Assembly (NCBI GenBank): GCA_010094045.1
Contig: ML986578.1
Span: forward strand, 806,001 to 870,000
Length of the DNA: 64,000 nt
Direction: 5' to 3'
From: Lojkania enalia
Lineage: Eukaryota; Ascomycota; Dothideomycetes; Pleosporales
Shown: piece after piece, positions 23,458 through 32,727 of the stretch
Layout: each line of letters begins with the position of its first letter
How positions within the stretch are numbered: position 1 is the first letter of the stretch
Made by a program: the position numbers and the translations under genes
The notes under the pieces: generated by a model
Seen by the model: the letters and a program-made list of their open reading frames with translations, nothing else
Databases searched by the model: none
Told to the model about the DNA's origin: nothing

Positions 23458-24732
23458 ATGGCTTTTCTCACTATGCCGGATAGCCCCGGACCTACCATAC
23501 AACAGACATCGCCAAGAACCCCTGCCAACGTAGGAATTAGAGTACATCGCTCGCAGTACAGCAGAACTCTTCTCGGATCTCCCGCTCGGCCCGGCCATTC
23601 TCACTGCTTGAAGGAAATTTTCCAGAATTCTCTAAGTGTAGAGAACAAGATGCCTCAGAGCGATGATACCGTCTCTTATCCATCTCTTCCAAACATATCG
23701 CGAGCGCTTGCAAGTGTAGGCCCCATGCAGGAGGATGAGCATCATGTTTATTTCAATGTTCCCAACTATGAACAAGATTCCGAGACGGCAGCAAATATAT
23801 CTGGTCCCGCCGCACCTGCTGGACAGAGATTACCATATCATATGGAGTCGAATGCTCCCCAACCTACAACAGGCTCGCCAATGAACTCATCGGCCTCATG
23901 GTCTGGTGATTCGAGTTATCTAACAATAGACCTTCTCCCACGTGTCTCTACCCCGGTCAGTTCGTCGCAGCCCCGGATCAACGACTGGCTATCATCAATC
24001 TCATTTGCTTCTGACCCTTCAGACAATAGCTTTGCCGCCGAACCCGTCATTACCAGCGAGCCTTATTTGGATTGCTACTCACCGCAACATGTTTTGCCCG
24101 ATGCTCAGAAGAACTGCAACGCACAACTCGAGGATCAGGATTACATCAGTGACAAGTTCTGTTCTGCAAACAGTAACAGAGCCACAACCCCTTCTTCTGG
24201 GATGCGAAGCCCAATCTCATATACAGCCGCCACATGGACGTCTCCAACCGCCCTTGATAAACGAGGTCCGGTACTCAGTCTTGCTCCAGGCCGATCTAAA
24301 TCATCATTTGGCGATCAGGGAAATAGCCCCAATGTCACGCCGCGAGATACCAACAGTAGCCGTCAAATTGGTGGGACAGTAGCTCCAAAGGAAATACAAG
24401 ATCTAAATGATGGGGATAATAAACTAAGTCCTCTTAGTCCAAATGTTTGTATTGAACGTGGGCCGTCGCGCTATCACTCAGCACGCAAGACCCCAGAAGC
24501 AAGGTGGGCCACCACAAATCGTTTCCGTTCAGCGCCGCTCCAACCCAAACCATCCAGCCCCGGATATCCCACGATGAGTGTTGAAGAAATCGACATTACG
24601 CCTCAGAGTGCCCGAACCTTACGAGCACTAAGTAATGCCGGAAAGAGAGCAACATGCACTAAAATACCTTCACAGAACAAGGAATCCAAGTCTTCCCATC
24701 TAGCGGATGAGTCTAGGGGAGTAAAGCTGTAA
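23458..24732 (+). CDS. Ser/Pro-rich protein of unknown function
   Basis: I do not recognise a family. The frame is open from 23278 to the stop at 24732, but the first ATG in frame is at 23458 (MAFLTMPDSPGPTI), giving 424 aa. A further 5' exon spliced near 23335 (TTTCAG acceptor) is possible, because the upstream codons read as plausible protein. The protein is rich in Ser, Pro, Asn and Thr and has no membrane segment. Short ordered-looking segments are YPSLPNISRALASVG, SQPRINDWLSSISF and LSPNVCIERGPSRYHS. The Ser/Thr-Pro content suggests a phosphorylated regulatory protein, but that is inference. The length, lack of stops and ordinary codon use make it very likely a real gene. Confidence 0.6.
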   Translation: MAFLTMPDSPGPTIQQTSPRTPANVGIRVHRSQYSRTLLGSPARPGHSHCLKEIFQNSLSVENKMPQSDDTVSYPSLPNISRALASVGPMQEDEHHVYFNVPNYEQDSETAANISGPAAPAGQRLPYHMESNAPQPTTGSPMNSSASWSGDSSYLTIDLLPRVSTPVSSSQPRINDWLSSISFASDPSDNSFAAEPVITSEPYLDCYSPQHVLPDAQKNCNAQLEDQDYISDKFCSANSNRATTPSSGMRSPISYTAATWTSPTALDKRGPVLSLAPGRSKSSFGDQGNSPNVTPRDTNSSRQIGGTVAPKEIQDLNDGDNKLSPLSPNVCIERGPSRYHSARKTPEARWATTNRFRSAPLQPKPSSPGYPTMSVEEIDITPQSARTLRALSNAGKRATCTKIPSQNKESKSSHLADESRGVKL

Positions 24733-26285
24733 GGTGTAGTGAACAGAGATTTTATCGAGCGATCAGCGTCTACACAAAGGGAGGTTTTTTTTTGGTTTTT
24801 TTTTTTTTTTTTTTTTTGGGACAGCTTTGGATATTGTTTGGATTAGCGTAAAGTCCTGGCACGCAGTACTCTTCATAACATCTTAGAATAGCATCTTCTA
24901 ATATATTATCAAGTATCTCTAACAGCGCAGGGATCACTGTGGTGTTGCTGTCCGTGCATCTATGAATTAATTATTTTCCCCTTCTTTTGCTCTGAATAGC
25001 AACGCAAGGTCAAATTTCATCAGTCCTCTATAAATGACCCCATCCATAACTCAAACCGGGTCCAGCAATTCACGCTTAGCCTCAGTTAACATGTCTCTCG
25101 TAAGGTGCTCGTCTCTACTAGAAGCATGCAGCATCTCAACTCTCAACATCCGTAGGCCTGTTAGAAGTGCAAACGTCTTCCATATCCTCTTCCAATACAC
25201 GAGAATCGAAAGCCATAGTAGAATAAAACGAGACACTACTGGGTACAGAAGGTAGGAAAAGCCATGACACGTAACATCCACACTCGCAATCGACGAAAGC
25301 GAATGCAATTGTTCTAGGACAAATATCTGAGATTCGGCCTATGATCTGTAAAGTTTAGGGTCCTGGGAATTGTACAAGGTTGGCAGGGCCTCGAAGTATG
25401 CGGTGTGACAGACTAATAGCAGGCCCATGAAGCCTTTTCTCTACGTGATCTCGGTCTCCTAGATGCGGTTCGTGGGGTCCCAGCCCTCAATTAGGGGCGT
25501 GTAAGGCGCTGATGTAGGGATCTCGCGAAGGGCAGATGAAAATGAACAGCTTTTCAGGGTCGAACCAGTACATTTACATGGAGTTGTTACCAAAGCAGTG
25601 CTCCTATATGATATCACGAAGTTCTACAGGGAACATGGAGGAGAGGATGGAGAAGGCTTGTCGGGAGTAGTCCAAGGCATTGCGGGTTACAGCGGATGGG
25701 GGAGGGCCGGTCCTGGGGAGGATGTACGGAGACGATGGGTCTTATAAGTTGAGTGGGCTAGCATTGGGTTAGGTAGCCTAGGGTTTGGAGGATGTGAATA
25801 ATAGTGTTGATTATTGAAGACATTTCTGCGACTATACAGTGACAGTTCAAGTTCCCGGAGAGACATTCAAATATATGGACAAGAAGAGGGCATTGAAGGC
25901 CGCAATGTTGTAGCTGTGTATTGTAGTTGTAGCCTCAGCCATCCTGGATAATAACAGCACTTGTCCGAATTAGATTTTAAGGTTGTGGGCGGTATAGTCG
26001 TCGTGTAGGGAAAGATGATCAGGGACAGATGAATCCACAGAATAGCATAGTCTTAGAATACACCCTTGTTCGTTTAAGAGGGTACGTTGCGGCGATCAAA
26101 TGAGGCTACCCCCCGGAGGGGCGGTTTCGCCAAACCACGTGCCGAGCTTAGCGCGTCAATTCGTCCACGTCGGGCAGAGTAAACAATGCCGGGCACATGT
26201 AATTCTTGCGACACCACCATACCATTCTATAGCTTGTTCTGCATCGCTGTCTACTTTATTCGTGCTAACTGTCCTCGTCATCAGA
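24733..26285. other. Intergenic with poly-T tract
   Basis: A poly-T/G run lies at about 24785-24820, just after the stop of the upstream gene. Beyond it lie 1.5 kb without a supported gene. A CACGTG E-box lies at about 26137-26142, 145 bp before the NNF1 start. Confidence 0.45.
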
Positions 26286-27007
26286 ATGCCGTCCGCTACT
26301 AAACAGGACTCCCGCTCTCCTTCCCCACCGCCTGCCCCTCCCGTGGCCGACTCGCCTGGTCCCCGCGCCCAAGGCTTGATCAATGTCTTCAATCAAGCCG
26401 TAAAGGCGACTTTGGACAAGTGCTCGGAGGATAGCTTCGCATCATGCTTCCCCACTACCGCCCAATACAGCCCCCAAACATTGGACGATATCAGACGACA
26501 GATGATTGATCAGTTGGATCGCACTTGGAAGGTTAATTTCGACCATACCATGACGAAGATGAACGTGGTCAAATCGCTTAATGCCCTAGATCAATGCATT
26601 GAGGATGCGCGATTGAGGAAAAAGCGCGCTGAGGCCAGCGCCAATGGTGGACCGGTCGAGGTTCCAGTGCCGTATGTGAAAGGTGCAAACATGCGGATGT
26701 GGGCATCGCTAACGATGGGCATTCTAGTCCTCATACTTTACCTCCGTCTACGATCCACCTTGCCCATTTAATGCCTTTCCTTGAGGAACAGACCAAACAA
26801 TTAGACATGCAGCTTCAGGCCACGCAGGCCGCAAACACAGAATTACTTTCTGCGGTGACTGCACAACGTGCTGAGATAGAAGCGCTGGTTCGAGGCTTGG
26901 AGAATGTTGTACACGACCTGGAAGTGAGCTCGCAGATGATGGGTCAGGACGAGGTACAAGGTTTGAGCAAAGAGATCCGGGAACTCGAGACGGAAATGAA
27001 AAAGTGA
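26286..27007 (+). CDS. NNF1: Kinetochore MIS12/MIND complex subunit NNF1
   Basis: A subunit of the MIND (Mis12) complex that links inner kinetochore CENP-C/CENP-U proteins to the Ndc80 complex in the nucleus. Exons are 26286-26671 and 26728-27007, separated by a 56-nt intron (GTATGT...GCTAACGATGGGCATTCTAG); 221 aa. A Ser/Pro-rich leader of about 28 residues precedes the conserved head: GLINVFNQAVKATLDKCSED, SFASCFPTTAQYSPQTLDDI, then QMIDQLDRTWKVNFDHTM, matching the Nnf1/PMF1 helices. ALDQCIEDARLRKKRAEASA follows. The second exon gives a coiled coil from HLMPFLEEQTKQLDMQLQAT to the C-terminus. The ATG at 26286 was chosen because the upstream in-frame ATG at 26100 would add 62 residues unlike the family and would run through the E-box. 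Confidence 0.88.
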
Positions 27008-27821
27008 GAGCCGCAGAAGCATTATACGGAAGGACCGCGGTATATCGTGTTCAAGTTCTCTATGTTTCAGCGCTGGTTACGACACTCATCTCGTTGGTCC
27101 AGCACAGGCACTCGATAAGAAGCGAATGATGAGAAAGAGTCGAGGCTCGAGAGGCGTAGCGAGACTGTAGCGCACAGTAGCTGACCGACCGATTCCAGTA
27201 GCAGTCCAAGGGGAAACAAAGTGATTAGCGGAGGGCTGATAGGCCCTAAGACCATGAGTAGAACTGAAGGAGAGCGCAGCCTCCGATACAGCTACCGTCC
27301 TGCAGTGCGCAATCACATTCTACTCCGCGAGTCGCTACCACAAAGTCATATTTCCACGGATTTCGTGAAATAATCGGATCGGTGAGAAAGATGGGCCGAT
27401 ACAGAATTCTCTACGTCAATAAAGTTGGCCTTAGCCTTGTTTCGGAGCAGACTAAATCATCGTCTTGCAATCTTAGCAATTCCATTTGGGGAGGTGTTCC
27501 ACCGTCGATAAATGTACACATTCTCAGTGGTCTCTGTCAGCAAGAGACGGACGACTGTACCGTGGAACGGGGGCCGCGCAACACAACATCCATGGATTCT
27601 CTCTGCCTCGCAATCACATTGATCTCCGAGCGGCGATGTATTCTACGGGACTTTTCGCATATTTAGGCACTCAAACTGCCAATCCGCCATTCAGTACTTC
27701 TGTCAACTCCTTCATGGTAGAAAGATGGAATTATAGCGTTATCAAGTATTCGAGGGCTCTTTTCTGCTGAAAATACAGTAATTCGCGTATGCTATTTCTA
27801 AATTTTACATTTTTCTGCAAA
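27008..27821. other. Intergenic, no gene seen
   Basis: About 0.8 kb. Open frames up to 94 codons (27382-27770) overlap in two frames and have no recognisable domain. Confidence 0.35.
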
Positions 27822-28665
27822 ATGTTTGGACAATCTTTGCTATTCATTGGACTACTCTTCGTACTATCCGCATCTCAAACCTCCAATGCTCTTCACATAG
27901 CCACATTTTTGGACCTGAACTGTACGACTCCATTCAGAGATATAGAGGAAACGAGCCAGTACCGGACGGAAACATGCTTAACGTTTGACCGACTTGGTGA
28001 TTTCAGCAGCTTCCGCGTAGTCAACAATTCTGGGTACTCAAGTATGATGCACTCTCAAGACACATATCAACAATTATTAACATCAATCAACAGTGACGCT
28101 TCATATGAGAAACGCCGCTCAACTTACCTGTAATTCGTCAGCACCTCGTGTCGCAGATCTGAGTAGTTGCTATAACTCTTCGTGGGCTTCGTACAGCATC
28201 AGCCGATCCGCATCACCAACACCGTCTTCCGAATCCGACATAAGTTCCACGGAAGCAAATTTGTCCGACGTTGATGATAAGCGCACAATCATCATTATAG
28301 GTTGTGTCGCCGGCGGCATTGTTGGTCTAGCACTCCTCATTGCCTTGATTGTTCTCCTCTGCGTTCGGCAACGGAGAAGTCGAGAGCTTGCACTAAGGAC
28401 TTTCATCAAGACAGATAGTCACTCTGAATTGTATCCCCGGTTTGAAGATGCTGAAATGGCCCGGGACAACATGAGCCAGTCACAAGGTTTGCCTCTTAGT
28501 AAAGCAAGACTAGGTATGGTCCGTCAAGTTCCACACACAGGATCCCCACCACCTAGTCCTCCAAGTCCGGGAATAGCAATCTCTGAAAATGCAGCAGTAG
28601 CTCTTGCAAAGGATATGGATTCCGTTTTATATAATATTTGGGCTCCGAATCGCTATCATCTTTAG
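27822..28665 (+). CDS. Small secreted-type single-pass membrane protein, sensor-like
   Basis: Exons are 27822-28041 and 28094-28665, with a 52-nt intron (GTATGA...AATCAACAG); 263 aa in frame. A signal peptide spans residues 1 to about 21 (MFGQSLLFIGLLFVLSASQT). The ectodomain of about 125 residues has spaced cysteines (LNCTTPF, TCLTF, LTCNSS, SSCYNSSW), N-glycosylation sites and a Ser/Thr stalk (RSASPTPSSESDISSTE). One transmembrane helix follows (IIIIGCVAGGIVGLALLIAL and beyond), then RQRRSR at the inner face. The cytosolic tail of about 95 residues is Pro-rich (SPPPSPPSPG). This layout recalls Mid2/Wsc-like wall sensors and the many fungal small ectodomain proteins, but I see no WSC domain, so function is not assigned. 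An upstream in-frame ATG at 27789 would only lengthen the leader. Confidence 0.75.
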
Positions 28666-29299
28666 CACCCAGGATCTAAAAGGCGAGATTATTGGTACTA
28701 TTTTATTGTTAGGACAGCTTAACAGCTATGAGACTCGCGACAAGATTTAACTGCTCTTGATTTGCCTACTCCTTATTGTAAAAAAGTTGCTCGATTAGGT
28801 CATTGCGCGTCTCACCGATGAAGGCCGAGCATCCCTAGTCCTACAATTAGCGATCGATATCTTTCAATATATTTGATTCTTTCTTACTCCAGTAACTATA
28901 TGTTGTTCTTGCGTATGATCCCGGTGTCTGTGCTCTTGCTCCAATTCTACATCCCTTCGGGTAAGACGCAACATCTCGACTCTAAGCCACGCACTGCAAC
29001 CCAACAGCTTCTGACAAGCGGCAAAGATGCCGAATCGCGGGGCCCCGCGTGCTAGAATGTAAAGAAATTCTAATATAATATATCGCACGATTCCATATCC
29101 GGCATATTGCGACACACCCCGATTAACCGCGGCAATCAAATATTAATATATACTTGGGAAAGTGGAAGGATCACGATCAAGCTTGTAAGTAGACTAAGGA
29201 TAGCGTATATAATGGATCGTGGTCTTAGCAGTCTCTGCTGTCGTCCTGTTCCTATCCTGCTTGACGGTTCCGCTACAGCCTAGCTGCAAGATTCGCGAG
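28666..29299. other. Intergenic upstream of the AA9 gene
   Basis: About 630 bp, AT-rich. It holds the TATA-like element described separately. The 60-91-codon frames at 28864-29139 have no support. Confidence 0.35.
29206..29212 (+). promoter_or_regulatory. TATA-like element of the AA9 gene
   Basis: TATATAA, 88 bp before the AA9 start codon, a suitable distance for a core promoter of an inducible secreted enzyme. Confidence 0.4.
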
Positions 29300-30183
29300 A
29301 TGAAGCTATCAACTACCCTCTCACTTTCGCTAGCAGCGGAAGCTGTCAATGCTGCTGTGCTTCAGCCGAGACACTGTGCGCACTCCTTCCAATGGATTTT
29401 TAAACGACAGAAAACTTAAAAACTAGACAGATACATTCCCTTCCATTTCCGGAACCGCTGACTGGGCTGCCGTCCGGCAGACAGTTAACTACCAAACCAA
29501 TGCCGGACTCAGCGATGTCATGAGCCCCCAAATCCGCTGCTACACATCTGGTAACAAGGTTGCTGCGCAAATACAGTCCGTGGCCGCAGGCTCAAGCGTC
29601 AGCTTCAAGGCAAATCCGAATATTTTCCACCCTGGACCACTTCAATTCTACATGGCAAAAGTGCCGGCAGGCCAGACCGCCGCGACGTGGGATGGTTCCG
29701 GAAATGTGTGGTTCAAGATTTATGCCGAGCAAGCCACGAGTAATAACGGACAGTTGAGCTGGGGCAGCTTGAGTACGTTTCCTACCCTCATTCGCGTCCT
29801 GATCCAGGAACGACATCTCGCTGACCTGAAATTCCAGACAAGGGATCAGTCAGTGTAACAATTCCCCGAGCAACACCATCGGGAGACTACCTGCTGCGAA
29901 TTGAGCATATTGCGCTGCATCAGGCCAGCAATACAAATGGTGCACAGTTCTACATCTCATGCGCCCAGATCAAAGTTACTGGAGGTGGAAATGGGAACCC
30001 ACAGCCGCTGGTCAGCTTCCCTGGAGTATATTCGGCGAATGACCCAGGCATCAAGGTCAATATTTACAGCGTAAGTCTCTTACTTCACAGTAACTCTTCC
30101 GGAGGCTAGGACACGTGCTTACTTTTGCGGCATAGGGCGCGACTTCGTATACTCCTCCTGGTCCTCCGGTCTGGAGTGGCTAG
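29300..30183 (+). CDS. AA9 lytic polysaccharide monooxygenase (former GH61), no CBM
   Basis: A secreted copper enzyme that oxidatively cleaves cellulose or other beta-glucans. Exons are 29300-29375, 29431-29772, 29838-30070 and 30136-30183; introns of 55, 65 and 65 nt; 232 aa. The first splice builds H25-Y26 followed by [11 protein letters not shown], the AA9 N-terminus. H25 should be His1 of the copper histidine brace, H92 ([12 protein letters not shown]) the second ligand and Y178 ([10 protein letters not shown]) the axial tyrosine; [10 protein letters not shown] carries the second-sphere histidine. The ending [13 protein letters not shown] is the usual terminus of single-domain AA9 proteins. 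Oddly, the likely signal peptide (to VNA, residue 18) is separated from His1 by AVLQPR; in AA9 proteins cleavage normally falls directly before the histidine. The catalytic residues are intact, so the gene is probably functional if this hexapeptide is removed. Confidence 0.88.
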
Positions 30184-30849
30184 ATGGGGTTGTAAGTTGA
30201 TGAGTGGTATTGGAGATACAAACATCTACTTTTATTTGAAGATATTTGTTATAAATATCAACGATATTCCGATCTGAAATTTGATACGTGAGACTGAATT
30301 GTGAGTGATGTAGAGCGGTTTGATTTAAACTCGGCAAAGACTTCCACATCAACAAAATCGGAAAAATAATATGCTCAAGGATGATATAAAGGGTAAGTGG
30401 CACATCTTTTGATGCTAGAATGACTGGAAGGTTGGCGCTAGGCGCGGGGTCAATTTCACGAATATTGTTGTCACGAAAAGTCAATCATTCACCTTGATAC
30501 CATTCAAGATCTTCTTCGGTACTATCCTGCTCCCATTTAGTGAAATAAAATCTCTATCACGTTTAAGTAAAAGGCTTCGCCGCTTGCCACTATCAATAAC
30601 TTGACGCACCAAATAGCTCTTTCATACTTACCTAAAAGAGGATACTTACTAACGTATATATCTCTTTCCGAGCCTTTAGTCGATTGTTCAACCCCGCGAA
30701 GGCGGCCGCTCGCCCGGCAATTGGCCAAACGACGAGCTAATTGACGTGGCAGACGCGACCTTTCAGCCACTACCTAGGCGCAGGAACACGCGTGAGAAGC
30801 CTATATATGTACCTGTTTAATCTGTTACACGACAGGTCCAACATACAAA
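30184..30849. other. Intergenic, no gene seen
   Basis: A TATATA motif lies at about 30801-30808, close upstream of the methyltransferase start. No other feature is recognised. Confidence 0.35.
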
Positions 30850-31768
30850 ATGTCCGAAGAAGAGCCTTACTGGCTCGCGCATAATGCTACAGAACAGCAA
30901 CGACTTACAAAACAACACCATGTGTGGACGAAGTAGGTTAATAAGCCCCTTAATAATAATAATCACACCTTGACAAGAGCCCAGGGCTATCGGGTATCTA
31001 TTGCACCCCTCTATTGCTTCTGCCCTTCCGGAAGATGCTCGAATAGCAGATATTGGGACAGGGACTGGGATTTGGATGACCGAAATGGCAAAGATATCTC
31101 CATCGACATATCAATTCGACGGCTATGATATTTCAGACGCGCAATTTCCCCCAAAAGATGCTCTGGCATCCAATATTTCCCTGAACTTTGGTGATTTCAA
31201 GAAACCAATCCCCCAAGAACTACAAGGGAAATATGACCTGATCAACATCCGATTAATTGTCATTTCAATGGGTGTAGGAGTGTGGGAATCGACTCTGCGC
31301 AACGTACTCACCCTCTTGAAGCCTGCCGGAGCTATTCAATGGATTGAAGGGGACTTCTTTGCTGCTCGTGGATTCCGTGGTTCTAGTTCAACTTCTTCAG
31401 CAGGTCACTACCTTACGAAAGGTCAGCTCAAGCTTAACGGAACCTTAAAGGGACGATTTGGATACAACTTTCCTGACTTCACGCCCATGTTCATAGAGGC
31501 TGGCCTACAGAAGGTCGAGGAAGATGTAATTAGCACGGATAGACTCCCTGAGCAACGGTCGGATTTCACAGAGATTGGCATTGGAGCTGTGTTTTCGGGC
31601 TTGAAAAATCTGGCTAGTACCAAGATTGAGGGCTACTGGACAGAAGATGAGGTCAAGGTGAATAGAGAGAAGGCGATTGAGGATATGGAGTCGGGCGCTT
31701 ACCTGCGATGGGATCTTCATGTTACCATAGGCTTCACCTTTCCCGAGGCAGCTGCCGGAACTACTTGA
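30850..31768 (+). CDS. SAM-dependent methyltransferase, LaeA/UMTA-like class I
   Basis: A class I (Rossmann) methyltransferase; substrate unknown. Exons are 30850-30932 and 30985-31768, with a 52-nt intron (GTAGGT...GCCCAG) in phase 2; 288 aa. The first exon (MSEEEPYWLAHNATEQQRL and following) is joined to KAIGYLLHPSI, which restores the N-terminal helix typical of fungal secondary-metabolite methyltransferases. Motif I is ADIGTGTGIW (residues 49-58). The acidic residue of motif II lies in YQFDGYDISD, and the motif III region is YDLINIRLIVIS followed by LTLLKPAGAIQWIEGD. The C-terminus DLHVTIGFTFPEA resembles the common final helix-strand. No synthase gene lies beside it, so it is not an obvious biosynthetic cluster. 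Its resemblance to LaeA is at family level only. Confidence 0.8.
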
Positions 31769-32727
31769 AGCTGTTTGGGTAAGCTAGATTGCCGTACTTG
31801 AGGTATATTTAAGACTAGGGGAATATGATATTTTTAGCTTTTACTGGAACTTTATGTCAACGAACTCCAAAATAATCACCTCTTTCTTCTCTAAAAAGTT
31901 ATAGTCATGCCTGTATCCTTATATTTCCCCACCTGAAGATGTTCCCGTAATGGCTATTGTAATTGGATATTGGCCCACAATTTTGCGAGAGGCCATTCTA
32001 GGCCGTTTGAGGCCTACCCAACGACCCACAGTTACTCGGTAATGTGACAAATGAACTCGGTAAGTTGAGTGACCACGTCTATTGTGTGATTTTCAGCAGG
32101 CTTTGGAAGGATTCACAACCCAAGCACCGTCATATGAAATGTCAGGCCACCCACAGGGGGGATAGTACAATCCATAACTTATCAGCGGCCATGATAGTTC
32201 GAACAGATGTAGGTTCAAGCCTCGGCCCTTCCGCGGATCAACTTCAACCGTGGGAGGGCGAGACCATCTATCAGCCTCCGACATGTCTCATTGGTCAACG
32301 AGTTCTTTGAAAGAGAACCTGTATTTTCAGTGCCTGCCAAGATGCTCCGTTCCTGATGTTACCGGACTGACTAGTCCAACTTTGCTAAATGATTTCTAAC
32401 TCAGGCTATGGCATCTCAAAATGGTTTTTGGAAATGATACAGCGGCGTATACGAAGTTTTATTTGCTTTCCCGATATCACACCTTATCGATAACTCACAC
32501 AATGCGGGACACTAGAATGCGCCATGACGTTGCTAGCGCCACGATCGCCGTTCTGTGCATCGAGGTCGCTCCCAACAGATGCATCATCAGGGATGCCGAG
32601 AGTCGTTGAGACCCTTCTTTCTATTTTCCCTATCATGTCTATTTCATTCCAATGCTTCATTTTGAAATCGCCTCTTAATTGAACACTCTCGCTTCACACC
32701 AATCGTTTTGGAGGTCGGTTTCCCACA
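31769..32727. other. Intergenic, no gene seen
   Basis: About 960 bp with short frames only. It should contain the promoter of the CSC1-like gene. Confidence 0.35.

Noticed and set aside
26100..26285. N-terminal extension of NNF1 from an earlier ATG
   Set aside because: The extra 62 residues do not resemble the family, and the stretch contains promoter-like sequence; the start at 26286 fits.
25051..29139. Similar LRVEML-containing minus-strand frames at 25.1 kb and 29.0 kb
   Set aside because: The match is only six residues plus a short weak DNA similarity, not enough to call a repeated element.
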